Below the pieces are notes generated by a model. That model ran no database searches. It saw nothing but the letters and a program-made list of their open reading frames with translations, and was not told the DNA's origin. The position numbers were made by a program, and so were the translations under genes. Shown here in pieces: positions 1 through 8,881 of a stretch of 64,000 bases of DNA. Numbering within the stretch: position 1 is the stretch's first letter; each line of letters begins with the position of its first letter. Source of the DNA: Hippasteria phrygiana (Eukaryota > Echinodermata > Asteroidea > Valvatida > Goniasteridae); the NCBI GenBank assembly GCA_037893225.1, contig JAZGUH010000186.1, forward strand, positions 620,001-684,000, written 5' to 3'.

Positions 1-333
1 ACCGGAATCGTTGAAAATTGCAAAAATACAAATCCAATGCATTAAACATTAAACAATATATTCAGCAATTACCAAATCCCACCTTGGGATTTTAGCTCTT
101 ACGGCTCTTCGGATTATCTGTCCGGAAAACCACAGTTCTCAGACATGAAAAAACAGAACATTGTATCAGCTATGAACGATAATAATTAAACACTGTCGGG
201 AATGCCCACCTTGGCAAATCAACCCTTGTGGGCGTTTTGTTGTTGCTCACAAACGAATACTCAATTCTACCCTAAACTTTGAATAGTTTTACATTTAGGT
301 AAAATACCATTATAGGTTGTTAAGTAATTAAAA
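1..333. other. Unassigned sequence left of the retroelement
   Basis: No convincing coding region, RNA gene or element terminus is visible. The only structure seen is a short inverted pair GCCCAC/GTGGGC around 204-235. This is where the 3' part of the DIRS-like element on the minus strand would be expected, but no tyrosine recombinase motif can be read here. Confidence 0.4.
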
Positions 334-968
334 TCATCCATGCATCTGTTTTCTTTTACTCTTGCCATTTTCTGCCTTACGATCGTCCCATCTGCCTTTG
401 CAGATAAAACACTCTGGAACATTATGTCTCTTTAGATTTCCCATGTTGCCGGGAAAATCCAGCCAAAAATCTTGAGCGAGAATGATCTGAAAAACCAAAT
501 AGAATGGAAAAATTATTATGCACAATCGATATATAATGCACAAAGTGGGTTATGAAAATGTCTGGACCCGAGGAAAGAATGTTTGTTCCTCCCCAACTGT
601 AACATATCTGGACCTTCTAAGGTAATGAAACCCTTTAGCCATGGAGTATAACAAGACCAAAGCAAAGGCCAAAATGGAGAAGAAGGCCACCAGGGACATA
701 CAAGTACTCCTTTACCTTTACAGGAATACAGATGCTTCAAAACACTGGGTATCAAAACAATTGGTGGTACCAGGAGACCGTTTTCCTTACTCCAGTTTTG
801 AGCAAAAGCGTCTATTCCAGAAGTTCCGGGGTTCCAGAATCGTGAAAAGAAGCGGGGTAATTTGGCATTATAGAAGGTTGCAAAACAATCAACCGTAAAG
901 GGCCCCCACCTATCGTTTATAATGTCAAATAATTGTGTTGAAATCATCCAGTCATCCGTATCAACCAA
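334..968 (-). pseudogene. DIRS-like element: domain following RNase H (decayed)
   Basis: The main part (968 down to 516) reads as a 150-residue open stretch. It begins DTDDWMIS and contains the blocks WGPFTVDCFATFYNAKLPRF, SRFWNPGTSGIDAF, LVPPIVLIPSVLKHL and a WP..PFWPLLW block. These are the blocks that follow RNase H in DIRS-type pol proteins. The family's role for this region is not settled. A second short open stretch (543-334) shares a weak continuation, but the join is not clear; an intron or a frameshift could separate the two. The segment is joined to the RNase H part by a frameshift and an in-frame TAA near 975. No recombinase domain is visible downstream, so the copy is incomplete or continues outside the window. 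Confidence 0.65.
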
Positions 969-974
969 TTAACT

Positions 975-1923
975 AATATAATCTGCTTGGTCATTCATCG
1001 TTCTCGGAATCCACTCCACGTCTAGTTTTATGTTCGAACTAAGACAAGTGTTGAAAATACCAATTTGCGAGCTTCTGTAACTCTAAATTCATGCTCCCAA
1101 CCTCTGTAATACGAGCTGCAGATTGGCTGTCTGTGTATACTTTGATATTAGATTCCGAAATTATGGGCAAGAAGGATGCCATGGCAAATAATATAGTGTT
1201 TAATTCACGCCAAGTGGAACTCATCCTGGCTTCTTCTACCGTCCAATTTTTGTGGGCAGTATGAAAATCATTACATATTATTGCACCTGAGCCAACCGCA
1301 CTAGCGTCACAACATACTATCTTGTTTAGTTTGCTGGGTAAAAATATGCGTCTCATATTTCTTTTGGATATATTGTTTTCCCAAATGGCCAACTCGGCGG
1401 AGCACGTTAACTCCAAACGAATCATATCGTCTTCATGCGAGGCGTGTGCTATTGTAATTTGACAATTTCGGGTGGTTAGCCTACTTAAATTACCTATTAT
1501 TGGACTTAGGGATATGATTTGCCCAACAAATGAATTAAGTTTTCTGATAGTGATAAGATCTGAATTCTCAATTTCTCTGATTGTGTTAAGAGTCTTGTCT
1601 ATTCGTCTCCGAGCTACCTGCAAAGTGCCTGCAGGCGTGTCCCACGTCATACCAAGCCAATCGATTCTAGTAGTGGGATTCCAATGGCTCTTGTCAATAT
1701 TATATACAAAACCGGCTCTAAATAAATCAGTTTTTACGTGAAGAGAAACATCCTTAGCCACAGTTAGGTTGCATATACTATCATCAGAAGTACTAGGAAT
1801 GACACAAAATCCATCATCCAAATAAATCGCAATAAGGATACCAGCCGATCGCCAATGAGTAACAAGTGGTTTCATCATCTTAGTAAATAGTAATGGAGCT
1901 GATGAAAGACCAAATGGCAGCAC
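975..1923 (-). pseudogene. DIRS-like reverse transcriptase C-terminal half plus RNase H
   Basis: The 294-residue open stretch starts MLPFGLSSAP, the palm-domain block just before the catalytic loop. It carries the catalytic box YLDDG at residues 34-38. RNase H follows with its acidic residues in place: D206 in CCDAS, E240 in TWRELN and D264 in YTDSQSAA. The reading frame closes at 1039 in QHLS. The same homology continues in another frame (VEWIPRTMNDQAD) until an in-frame TAA near 975, so the copy has a frameshift and a stop here. RT and RNase H together copy element RNA into DNA. The order RT, RNase H, then the DDW-type domain supports a DIRS-type element over gypsy or LINE. Confidence in RT/RNase H is high; the DIRS placement is inferred. 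Confidence 0.85.
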
Positions 1924-1951
1924 TGTAAATTCAAAATACCTTCGAGCTTTG

Positions 1952-2215
1952 TTAATAATCCATGAAAAAACCTAAATATTTCTGATAATCAGTACAGATA
2001 TCGATGTGATGGTATCCGGATTTTAAATCAAAGGAAAACATATGGGCGTTTTGGGACAAGAATTGGAGACCTATTTTCCAGTCATCTAGCTTGAAGTGAA
2101 CTTTTGGTATGAATTTGTTTACCTTACTGAGGTCTAGTATTAACCTGCGTTTGCCTGAAGGCTGGTGTGCTACTGATAACGGGTTGACAATAATAGAAGG
2201 TTCAGTTCTCAACAA
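1952..2215 (-). pseudogene. DIRS-like reverse transcriptase N-terminal half
   Basis: An 87-residue stretch contains NPLSVAHQPSGKRRLILDLS, then a motif-A-like block FSFDLKSGYHHIDI and KYLGF. This is the fingers/palm region that precedes the MLPFG block of the neighbouring fragment. The frame is lost in a run of T (about 1966-1971), where one extra base appears to separate this fragment from the next. On its upstream side another frame change near 2215 separates it from the linker fragment. Motif A and the YLDD box therefore lie in different frames and the protein cannot be made from this copy as it stands. Confidence 0.85.
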
Positions 2216-2405
2216 TTCTGCCAGAAGTTAATAATTCCAAGATGGAATCTACTACAAAAGAGTCTTCGAGAATCGCCGATTTGTTATTTTTGGAAAACGT
2301 GGGAGGGGGTATGCCAACAAATGGAATTTTATAGCTTTCTTTAATTACTGAAAGTGCCATTGAAGAAGCACCTATCTTCTGCCAAAACACTGAATGAGCA
2401 CGCAA
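2202..2405 (-). pseudogene. DIRS-like pol N-terminal linker
   Basis: A 67-residue stretch reads LRAHSVFWQKIGAS, SYKIPFVGIPPPTFSKNN and VDSILELLTSGRIVE. This is the segment commonly found just N-terminal to the RT fingers in DIRS-type pol proteins. It overlaps both neighbouring fragments and is out of frame with them, so frame changes lie near 2215 and near 2400. The segment has no catalytic residues of its own. Confidence 0.7.
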
Positions 2406-2806
2406 TCTTCCTTTAACATTGATTTTTTTTCCGATGGAATATCATTAGTAACACATTTATCATAATCACAATGTACCTCCAAGACATCGCTGAACTTGTC
2501 ATACAAGTCGGTCAACTTAGGACAGGCCGGATCGTGAAGTAGCGGGCTTCGAATCTGTGCCTGCTTGCCCGATTGCGTAGCTCGTGGAGGGTCCTTCGAT
2601 TGGAGGAATGAAGGTACTGGCGGATCGCGGAATGCCTGGGGCCTGCCATGGGATGGTTCTGCTATGATAGTTGGTGTAGCCGAGAGGGAGTGCCGTTTGT
2701 GCTCTAGGTCTAACCCGCTGTGAAAAGGTGGGGGCAGAGGCGAAGGGGCAATCACGGAACCAGTGTCCCTGCATCTTACAGTTGAAACAGATATCATTTG
2801 GCAAGC
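2404..2806 (-). pseudogene. Zinc-knuckle gag-like exon of the DIRS-like element
   Basis: On the minus strand a textbook acceptor (TTTTTGTATTTTCAG, AG at 2808-2807) precedes an exon that opens with LPNDICFNCKMQGHWFRDCP. That is a CX2CX4HX4C zinc knuckle, the nucleic-acid-binding motif of gag-type proteins. A proline- and serine-rich stretch follows, then an acidic segment leading to the pol linker in a shifted frame. Sequence upstream of the acceptor is translatable but hydrophobic and pyrimidine-rich, so it is more likely intron than coding. A spliced exon inside a retroelement is uncommon. It could mean a host-gene exon captured next to the element or an element with its own intron. Zinc knuckle: sure. 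Splicing: inferred. Confidence 0.6.
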
Positions 2807-3325
2807 CTGAAAATACAAAAAGTATACAAAACAAGCAAAACAGGAACTTGACGTGTAAACAGGGTAGAAAAACTGGGACGATACTCGACGTGAAAACGTA
2901 GGCCTGAAAGCAAAAGGCTTGGCGCTGGGTATGCATTTATATAGCAGGAGGCCTATTATGCCTCGATACACAAGAATGGAAAAGCCTCATTGTTCAATTA
3001 CGTAACAGTGAAGGAATGTATCCGCACCCAAAACATTCCAGGGGCAGGTGGTTTAACACCTTTTGGCATTTCGGCCGTTCAAACGGAACAAAAAAAAAAA
3101 ATTTCCGCACTGCAGATTCCAACATTCAAGCAAATAATGACTTAACGTTTACTTAAAGACCTAGTAGAACGCTTTAAAAAGATGTGAAATTATTGTCTGT
3201 CTACAGATTTATATGTCAATATAGAGAGCAGTACACAAAAATATGTTGTATTTTCCTTTTTAATAAAAACAAAAAATGGAAATTGGCTCACTTTTAAAAA
3301 TCCTATCGTCTGAAAAAAGCGTACG

Positions 3326-3350
3326 TCACGTCATTTGCATGACGTCATGG
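3326..3350. promoter_or_regulatory. CRE / octamer / CRE-like cluster
   Basis: A perfect CRE, TGACGTCA (3340-3347), overlaps the end of a perfect octamer ATTTGCAT (3333-3340; ATGCAAAT on the minus strand), which touches a CRE variant CACGTCA (3327-3333). The cluster lies about 520 bp upstream of the zinc-knuckle exon in its transcriptional direction and could serve as its promoter. Function is inferred only from the motifs. Confidence 0.35.
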
Positions 3351-3365
3351 TGTGTAGTCCGATCG

Positions 3366-4372
3366 TTGCACTTGGTACAAGTTCATACATGAGTACGCGG
3401 TATTTATACAGAATACATGTTGAATTAACTTCGTCTCTGTATCCCATCATGTAAGCCTACTATTTAAATTCCAAATCTGAGTTTAGTATGGATGACTACA
3501 CGCGATGACGTCAAGGCTAACAGCGCGCCGCCGACGGCAGCAGGGGGAGAACTTGGATTAAGCGCAAAATTTGAATATTTATTTAGCATCTTTCTCTCGT
3601 CCGTTAACTAATAATTCTGGATAGAAAATGACAATATTTATCACGAATTTTGTTTCTTGTAATTCATAATCAAGATACTAATCTTTTTTAGACAATTAAA
3701 CTTTGGTTATAGTAGGTCTTTAAAAGGACACATTGCTTTGGATTTTGAGATTTGGGCTATAAAACTGAAATGGATATGGTTGGGAAGCTTTTTTAAAAGT
3801 AGTATATAAAGATTCACATAACTATCCCTTCAAATTGCGTGGTTTTTGTTTAATTTCGTGACAAATAACGGTCTGCCATTTTGTAGAACCCAATTTTTGA
3901 CTCCACAAAATGGCGGACCGTGTTCACCAGTCGTATTTCCAGTCGCAGCTGGTTAAAGTACGTTCTGTTGATCCATATGTACTGTGGCACGGCGCGCAGC
4001 ACTGGCGATATGTCGCGAGGTAGAGAATGGTACCTGGCGATCATCTGATAGGTTTACAAGGCCACTGGCTGCGGCCCTAGCCTAAAGACTCTTACAGCGT
4101 ATTTTGCGCATTATTTAGACGGTGGTATCATGGAGGAAGAAATATAGATTCCTTCCTCCATGGTGGTATTTACTACTGGAAATAAGTCTATGTTTCGCGG
4201 GTCAGATGTCAGAGGCCAATTTTCGGTTTTGTAATCACTACTCACTAATTACAACACATTATACGTGTTTTTTTGCATGAACAACTCTTATAAAAGATAA
4301 GGAACATTTCCAAACAGCAAAATTTCATGACATTTGAAGGCAATGTGTCCCTTTATGGCACCTATCAATTGT
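3366..4372. other. Unassigned sequence
   Basis: A 64-residue open frame on the minus strand (3850-4044) has no recognisable motif. Short inverted words occur near 3840-3920 (CATTTTGTAG and its neighbours), but no element boundaries can be fixed. Confidence 0.3.
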
Positions 4373-4393
4373 CCCCCCCCCCCCCCCCCCCCC
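4373..4393. repeat. Poly-C tract (21 bp)
   Basis: An uninterrupted run of C, one of several poly-C/poly-G runs in the window (also 11909-11938, about 16878-16900, 30522-30540, about 32395-32418, 39865-39881, 45220-45235 and 46366-46386). Such runs are often length-variable and prone to assembly error. Confidence 0.9.
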
Positions 4394-4495
4394 TGCCAAC
4401 CCCACCTTGGACCTCGGGATTGGTATGTTTTTTCGTGCCCAAGGGTACTGTCTACTGATGAGTGAAAAGTTTTGTTTGAAAAACTATTCACATGC

Positions 4496-4810
4496 CTACC
4501 TGAAGTTACTCAGACATTGCACGTCGGAAAAATTGTCCAGGTGAAATCTTGGAATATCAGGATCGTACGTTGTCGGCCTGATATTTGTTTGAAGAAGGAA
4601 GACAATCATGTCTTCGTCTTCATTTTCGGCTGCTAGGCGTAGCAAATCATTTATCTCCCTGGGCGTCGCCATATGTTGGTAAATCGTCACAGGTTGCGAA
4701 ACAAAATCGATATGCGCACAGACGTGAACGGTTACGGTTCTCATATCCGTAGCCGTATCCGTATTCGTAGACATGCGAAACATCTCTCCTATTACAGATT
4801 CTGCTGACAT
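4496..4810 (-). CDS. Harbinger nuclease-like first exon (fragment)
   Basis: The exon reads, from an internal methionine, MATPREINDLLRLAAENEDE, followed by a short Arg/Pro/Tyr segment, PRFHLDNFSDVQC and NFR. An acidic leucine-rich opening followed by P.F.LD..SD..C...FR is the usual N-terminus of HARBI1/Harbinger transposase-derived nucleases, before the DDE nuclease core. The frame closes at a possible donor, CAG/GTAGGC (around 4500), a weak match to consensus. The DDE catalytic part is not found further along the strand (4.49-3.0 kb). This is therefore a lone exon or a truncated transposon copy. The reading is from family resemblance; an unrelated host exon remains possible. Confidence 0.45.
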   Translation of the reverse strand: MSAESVIGEMFRMSTNTDTATDMRTVTVHVCAHIDFVSQPVTIYQHMATPREINDLLRLAAENEDEDMIVFLLQTNIRPTTYDPDIPRFHLDNFSDVQCLSNFR

Positions 4811-4912
4811 AAATATTGAAATATTAGATAGTTGTTATCAAGACGGGTTATTTATTTTCCAAGATTTTGCTGTTCCTGACCGATTTTGGTGGGGGTTAAA
4901 GTAAAATCTTTC
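4811..4912. repeat. Dispersed repeat shared with 62,543-62,665
   Basis: The words TGTTATCAAG, CCAAGATTTTGCTGTTC, GATTTTG and TAAAGTAAAATCTTT occur in the same order and orientation as at 62.54-62.67 kb, with about 75-80% similarity by eye. The similarity starts in the 5' end of the Harbinger-like exon. The repeat may be the leader of that transposon family. Confidence 0.6.
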
Positions 4913-4914
4913 CA

Positions 4915-5150
4915 AAAGCAAAAAAATTGCATGGGTCATCTACCCGACAAACCATACTACTGCAGTACTGGAAAGAAAAAAAATGTCGTGGGTCATGTAC
5001 CCGATACACCATAGTAGAAAGGAAAAAATGGCATGGGTCATCTACCGGACAAACCATACTACTGCAGTACTGGAAAGAAAAAACGGCGTAGGTCATCTAC
5101 CCGACACACCATATACTTGAGAAAAAAAATGGCCTGGGTCATCCACTTCT
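4915..5150. repeat. Minisatellite, about 45-56 bp units
   Basis: Roughly five imperfect units, each with a poly-A stretch, GGGTCATCTACCCGACA and CACCATA. Units 1 and 3 carry the extra word CTACTGCAGTACTGG and units 2 and 4 are shorter, so the array looks like a dimeric higher-order repeat of about 100 bp. Confidence 0.75.
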
Positions 5151-5309
5151 AAACTAAAGTTCTAGTCCCTAATATTAATAAAAAATAATTAAAACTGTCT
5201 TTTTTTAACCTCATTTTCCTGTCTTGCCTGTTACTCGTGTTAGGCTGAATAAGAAGAATAAGAAGTAAACATTTCTTCAAAATAAAAAGTACATGATGTG
5301 TGTACATAC

Positions 5310-5690
5310 CTCTTTCTTCTTTTAAGCACTCTTTTTAACCATGACGTTATACTGTCGTCAGGTATCTCGCCGTCTGTCACGTCAACCCAAACCCCCTCGC
5401 ACTCCTCATACTTTCGTTGCAACGTGATATCATCCGACTGAACGAGGTCAAAAAAAATCCTTTCTCTGAGAAAGTTGTGCTGCTGGTACATTATTGGAAA
5501 TGGAGGATGCGAAATTAACTTTGCGGGCAAAAACTGATAGCCAATACAGTAGTGCCGGAAATAGCCCCTCTTGCGAATTAACCTTCGATAACGATCACAG
5601 ACTTGGGAATCTTGTTCATCGGTTTGTACACACCCTATAGCGAATAGTCCAAAAGTGGACGGAACAAACTGATTGGTCGGAATCTCGAAA
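5310..5690 (-). CDS. Unidentified coding exon, copy 1
   Basis: The minus strand is open from about 5690 (RLFEIPTNQFVPSTFGLFAI) through CDRYRRLIRKRGYFRHYCIG and VWVDVTDGEIPDDSITSWL to LKRVLKRRKR. There a consensus donor AG/GTATGT ends the exon at 5310. An in-frame TGA lies just upstream of 5690, where an acceptor could be TTTGAAG. The product is unknown. It has a Cys/Arg/Tyr-rich first half, an acidic middle and a basic end, with no signal peptide or membrane segment. Compared with copy 2 it differs at three bases, all at third codon positions and all synonymous (Thr, Val, Arg), which supports a real coding exon. It lies downstream of the recombinase-domain exon on the same strand, but membership of the same gene is unproven. 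Confidence 0.6.
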
Positions 5691-5722
5691 AGCCTTCAAA
5701 CCAGGAGAATTACTGGACGATT

Positions 5723-5956
5723 CCACTAATCCGACCAACAAAATTAGAAGCCATCTTTGGGTACCCAATCGGGCGGTACTGCGCTCGCGCGCGCGTCATA
5801 CGCGTGCTTTACATTTGAGGCGCGTGTTTACTTTTGATCTATTAGTAAAAGGCGCAATGAGTGCGCGCGTATGACGAGCGCGCGCGTATGACGAGCGCGC
5901 GTGTGGGTACCCAACAATTGCTTCTAATTTTACATTGTTTTCGTCGGATTAGTCTA
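5723..5956. repeat. GC-rich imperfect hairpin element, copy 1
   Basis: The left arm (CCACTAATCCGACCAAC, AAATTAGAAG, GGGTACCCA, then CGCTCGCGCGCGCGTCAT) is mirrored by the right arm (GCGCGTATGACGAGCGCGCG, GGGTACCCA, CTTCTAATTTTA, CGGATTAGT). It looks like a small MITE or foldback element. The core is CpG-dense in an otherwise AT-rich region. Confidence 0.65.
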
Positions 5957-6242
5957 TAGGTTACACGTTTTTCGTCTAGTAACAAAAACTAACAATCACG
6001 TATCTAATTTGGTATTTTTTCTACTAAAATCAACATAAGATCTAATATGATTTAGCTATAGGTTTTAAATACATTACGTACCAATCAAATTTGAGACTGG
6101 ACAGTATAACAGAACATACGTGATTGTAACCTATTGGTAACGGACGCGGCCTAAACGATTTGTGTGGCCTTCTGATTGGCCATGGCCTCCGTTTTATTAT
6201 GTAAATTTTATTTATGAATACATGAATATCCCACACGCAGGG

Positions 6243-6344
6243 TCAAGTCCGAGATCGCGAGTTAGTGTGTGACAGCCAATATGGGTTATGACGTTTAGGG
6301 TGGCTGATGCAGACAACAAAAAATAACCGCGATCTCGGACTTGA
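6243..6344. repeat. Perfect 17-bp inverted repeat, copy 1
   Basis: TCAAGTCCGAGATCGCG at 6243-6259 is the exact reverse complement of 6328-6344, with a 68-bp spacer. The same structure lies at 8544-8645 in copy 2. Confidence 0.9.
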
Positions 6345-6580
6345 AATCTGCGGTGCAGTAAAGTAGATCGCGGCGCGCCAATAAAAAATGTGACGCTGGC
6401 CCTTACACAAACACGTCAATTAAGTAAACTGAACATACATGACTGTCAAATAAAAATGCTGAGCTGCACATTTTCAAAAGAAGAGATTTTATTATTTTGA
6501 GTCTTGGGATCATTCCAGCATCTTATGGAGATGAGAAGCATGCAAATTACACAATTGCCAAATACATTGGTCCCACTTAC

Positions 6581-7335
6581 CTTCTTCCAAGGAAATGTTG
6601 ATTTCCCCCAGATAATTCCCACGGAATTTGCACGCCAGCCCTTTTTCCATCATTATCAGTACTTTGGACACGTTGGCCAACTGTAGGGTGCTTTCTGACA
6701 AGCGGTAGAATTTCCGATGTATTCTGACATCATGGCCCATGTATGATGCTAGTAAGTTAAGTTCATTGTTTAAGGACAACAGCTTTGACATTGTCGCCAC
6801 GTGTTTTCTCAGGTTTGTTGACCGTGGAGTGTCTGAAAAACTAGCGCCAGATTTGATAGCAAACTTTTTGAGGCAGGAACATGCATTGGCAGGGAGAATT
6901 GATTCATGGTAGAGTCTCGCAAAGACATGGATTTTTCTTTTCCACCCCAGCTGCATTGCGAGTGCTGTTCAGGAAGTCAATTGTCTTGACAATCTGTGCT
7001 ATCATCAATATGGGAACTGTTTTCCCTCCTTTTCCCCTCACCTCAAGGTGGGGTAATGTTTCGTACTAGATCTTTTTCAACAGCACCCAAACTCTGGTAA
7101 ACCTCTGGCTGTACAATCTCATCCATAATCTTTACTTTTTAACAGTCAGCCGCTCCGTTTCCCCACTTCGTTTCCAGTTGAATAGCACGCGTGCTAGGGT
7201 TATTTAGCACAATTTCATACTGTCTTTTGATAAGGTTGGATCTCTACACAGCTACTGGAAATGCTCTTCTGATCATGACATCAAAGTGTAGGTCATCTTC
7301 TTGATGTCTTCTGCAATTGGAAGCATCTGTGGTTT
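6581..7335 (-). pseudogene. Tyrosine-recombinase-domain gene, 3' part (copy 1, truncated)
   Basis: The last exon reads HVFARLYHESILPANACSCL, a CLKKFAIKSGA segment, STNLRKHVATMSKLL and YMGHDVRIHRKFYRLSESTL, ending in a donor AAG/GTAAGT with GT at 6580-6579. This is the box II layout of tyrosine recombinases: R in LRKH, H in MGHD and the nucleophile-position Y in KFYRL. It is close to the C-terminal domain of large uncharacterised invertebrate and fish proteins and of Crypton-like elements. Upstream, towards 7258, decayed blocks include MDEIVQPEVYQSLGAVEKDL, with stops and frame changes. The copy is cut at 7335 by the duplication junction. The 148-residue open stretch is identical in protein to copy 2. 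Confidence 0.7.
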
Positions 7336-7459
7336 CTGGCTGTACAATCTCATCCATAATCTTTACTTTTTAACAGTCAGCCGCTCCGTTTCCCCACTTC
7401 GTTTCCAGTTGAATAGCACGCGTGCTAGGGTTATTTAGCACAATTTCATACTGTCTTTT
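7336..7459. repeat. Duplication junction remnant
   Basis: Repeats 7,105-7,227 almost exactly (CTGGCTGTACAATCTCATCC through ATACTGTCTTTT) and then switches to the start of copy 2. The switch falls at ACTGTCTTTT, a word also present just inside the duplicated unit (AAAACTGTCTTTTTTT). This suggests microhomology-assisted or template-switch formation. Confidence 0.85.
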
Positions 7460-7594
7460 AAAAAATAATTAAAACTGTCTTTTTTTAACCTCATTTTCCT
7501 GTCTTGCCTGTTACTCGTGTTAGGCTGTTGTAACTTGGAAGAATAAGAAGTAAACATTTCTTCAAAATAAAAAGTACATGATGTGTGTACATAC

Positions 7595-7975
7595 CTCTTT
7601 CTTCTTTTAAGCACTCTTTTTAACCATGACGTTATACTGTCGTCAGGTATCTCGCCGTCTGTCACGTCAACCCAAACCCCCTCGCACTCCTCATACTTTC
7701 GTTGCAACGTGATATCATCCGACTGAACGAGGTCAAAAAAAATCCTTTCTCTGAGAAAGTTGTGCTGCTGGTACATTATTGGAAATGGAGGATGCGAAAT
7801 TAACTTTGCGGGCAAAAACTGATAGCCAATACAGTAGTGCCGGAAATAGCCCCTCTTCCGAATTAACCTTCGATAACGATCACAAACTTGGGAATCTTGT
7901 TCATCGGTTTGTACACACCCTATAGCGAATAGTCCAAAGGTGGACGGAACAAACTGATTGGTCGGAATCTCGAAA
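7595..7975 (-). CDS. Unidentified coding exon, copy 2
   Basis: Same protein sequence as the exon at 5310-5690, with the same donor AG/GTATGT ending the exon at 7595. The three nucleotide differences from copy 1 (ACT/ACC, GTC/GTT, CGC/CGG in the coding sense) are all synonymous. Downstream of the donor, the intron keeps an 11-bp word (TTGTAACTTGG region) that copy 1 lacks, so the flanks diverge by indels while the exon does not. No function can be assigned. Confidence 0.6.
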
Positions 7976-8007
7976 AGCCTTCAAACCAGGAGAATTACTG
8001 GACGATT

Positions 8008-8256
8008 CCACTAATCCGACCAACAAAATTAGAAGCCATCTTTGGGTACCCAATCGGGCGGTACTGCGCTCGCGCGCGCGTCATACGCGTGCTTTACATT
8101 TGAGGCGCGTGTTTACTTTGGCGCGTGTTTACTTTTAATCTATTAGTCAAAGGCGCAATGAGTGCGCGCGTATGACGAGCGGGCGTGTATGGTACCACTC
8201 AATTGGGTACCCAACAATTGCTTCTAATTTTACATTGTTTTCGTCGGATTAGTCTA
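8008..8256. repeat. GC-rich imperfect hairpin element, copy 2
   Basis: Counterpart of 5,723-5,956 with the same arms. The right half of the core has lost part of the CGCGCG run and has gained an extra GGTACCACTCAATTGGGTAC-like segment. Confidence 0.6.
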
Positions 8257-8543
8257 TAGGGTTACACGTTTTTCGTCTAGTAACAAAAACTAACAATCAC
8301 GTATTTAATTTGGTATTTTTTCTACTAAAATCAATACAAGATCTAATATGATTTAGCTATAGGTGTTAAATACATTACGTAACAATCAAATTTGAGACTG
8401 GACAGTATAACAGAACATACGTGATTGTAACCTATTGGTAACGGACGCGGCCTAAACGATTTTTGTGGCCTTCTGATTGGCCATGGCCTCCGTTTTATTA
8501 TGTAAATTTTATTTATGAATACATGAATATCCCACACGCAGGG

Positions 8544-8645
8544 TCAAGTCCGAGATCGCGAGTTAGTGTGTGACAGCCAATATGGGTTATGACGTTTAGG
8601 GTGGCTGATGCAGACAACAAAAAATAACCGCGATCTCGGACTTGA
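8544..8645. repeat. Perfect 17-bp inverted repeat, copy 2
   Basis: Same arms as at 6243-6344 (TCAAGTCCGAGATCGCG and its reverse complement), unchanged after duplication. Confidence 0.9.
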
Positions 8646-8881
8646 AATCTGCGGTGCAGTAAAGTAGATCGCGGCGCGCCAATAAAAAATGTGACGCTGG
8701 CCCTTACACAAACACGTCAATTAAGTAAACTGAACATACATGACTGTCAAATAAAAATGCTGAGCTGCACATTTTCAAAAGAAGAGATTTTATTATTTTG
8801 AGTCTTGGGATCATTCCAGCATCTTATGGAGATGAGAAGCATGCAAATTACACAATTGCCAAATACATTGGTCCCACTTAC

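Larger units (their letters stand above)
5180..7335. repeat. Tandem duplication, copy 1 (about 2.16 kb)
   Basis: Nearly identical to 7,460-9,637, with a coordinate offset drifting from 2,280 to 2,301 through small indels. The unit holds an unidentified coding exon, a GC-rich hairpin, an inverted repeat and the 3' part of a tyrosine-recombinase-domain pseudogene. Copy 1 stops at GTGGTTT (7335) and jumps back to sequence from 7,105. Confidence 0.92.

Noticed and set aside
6504..6686. 60-residue plus-strand frame (and its twin at 8805-8987)
   Set aside because: Antisense to the recombinase-domain exon; identical in both duplicates only because the DNA is.
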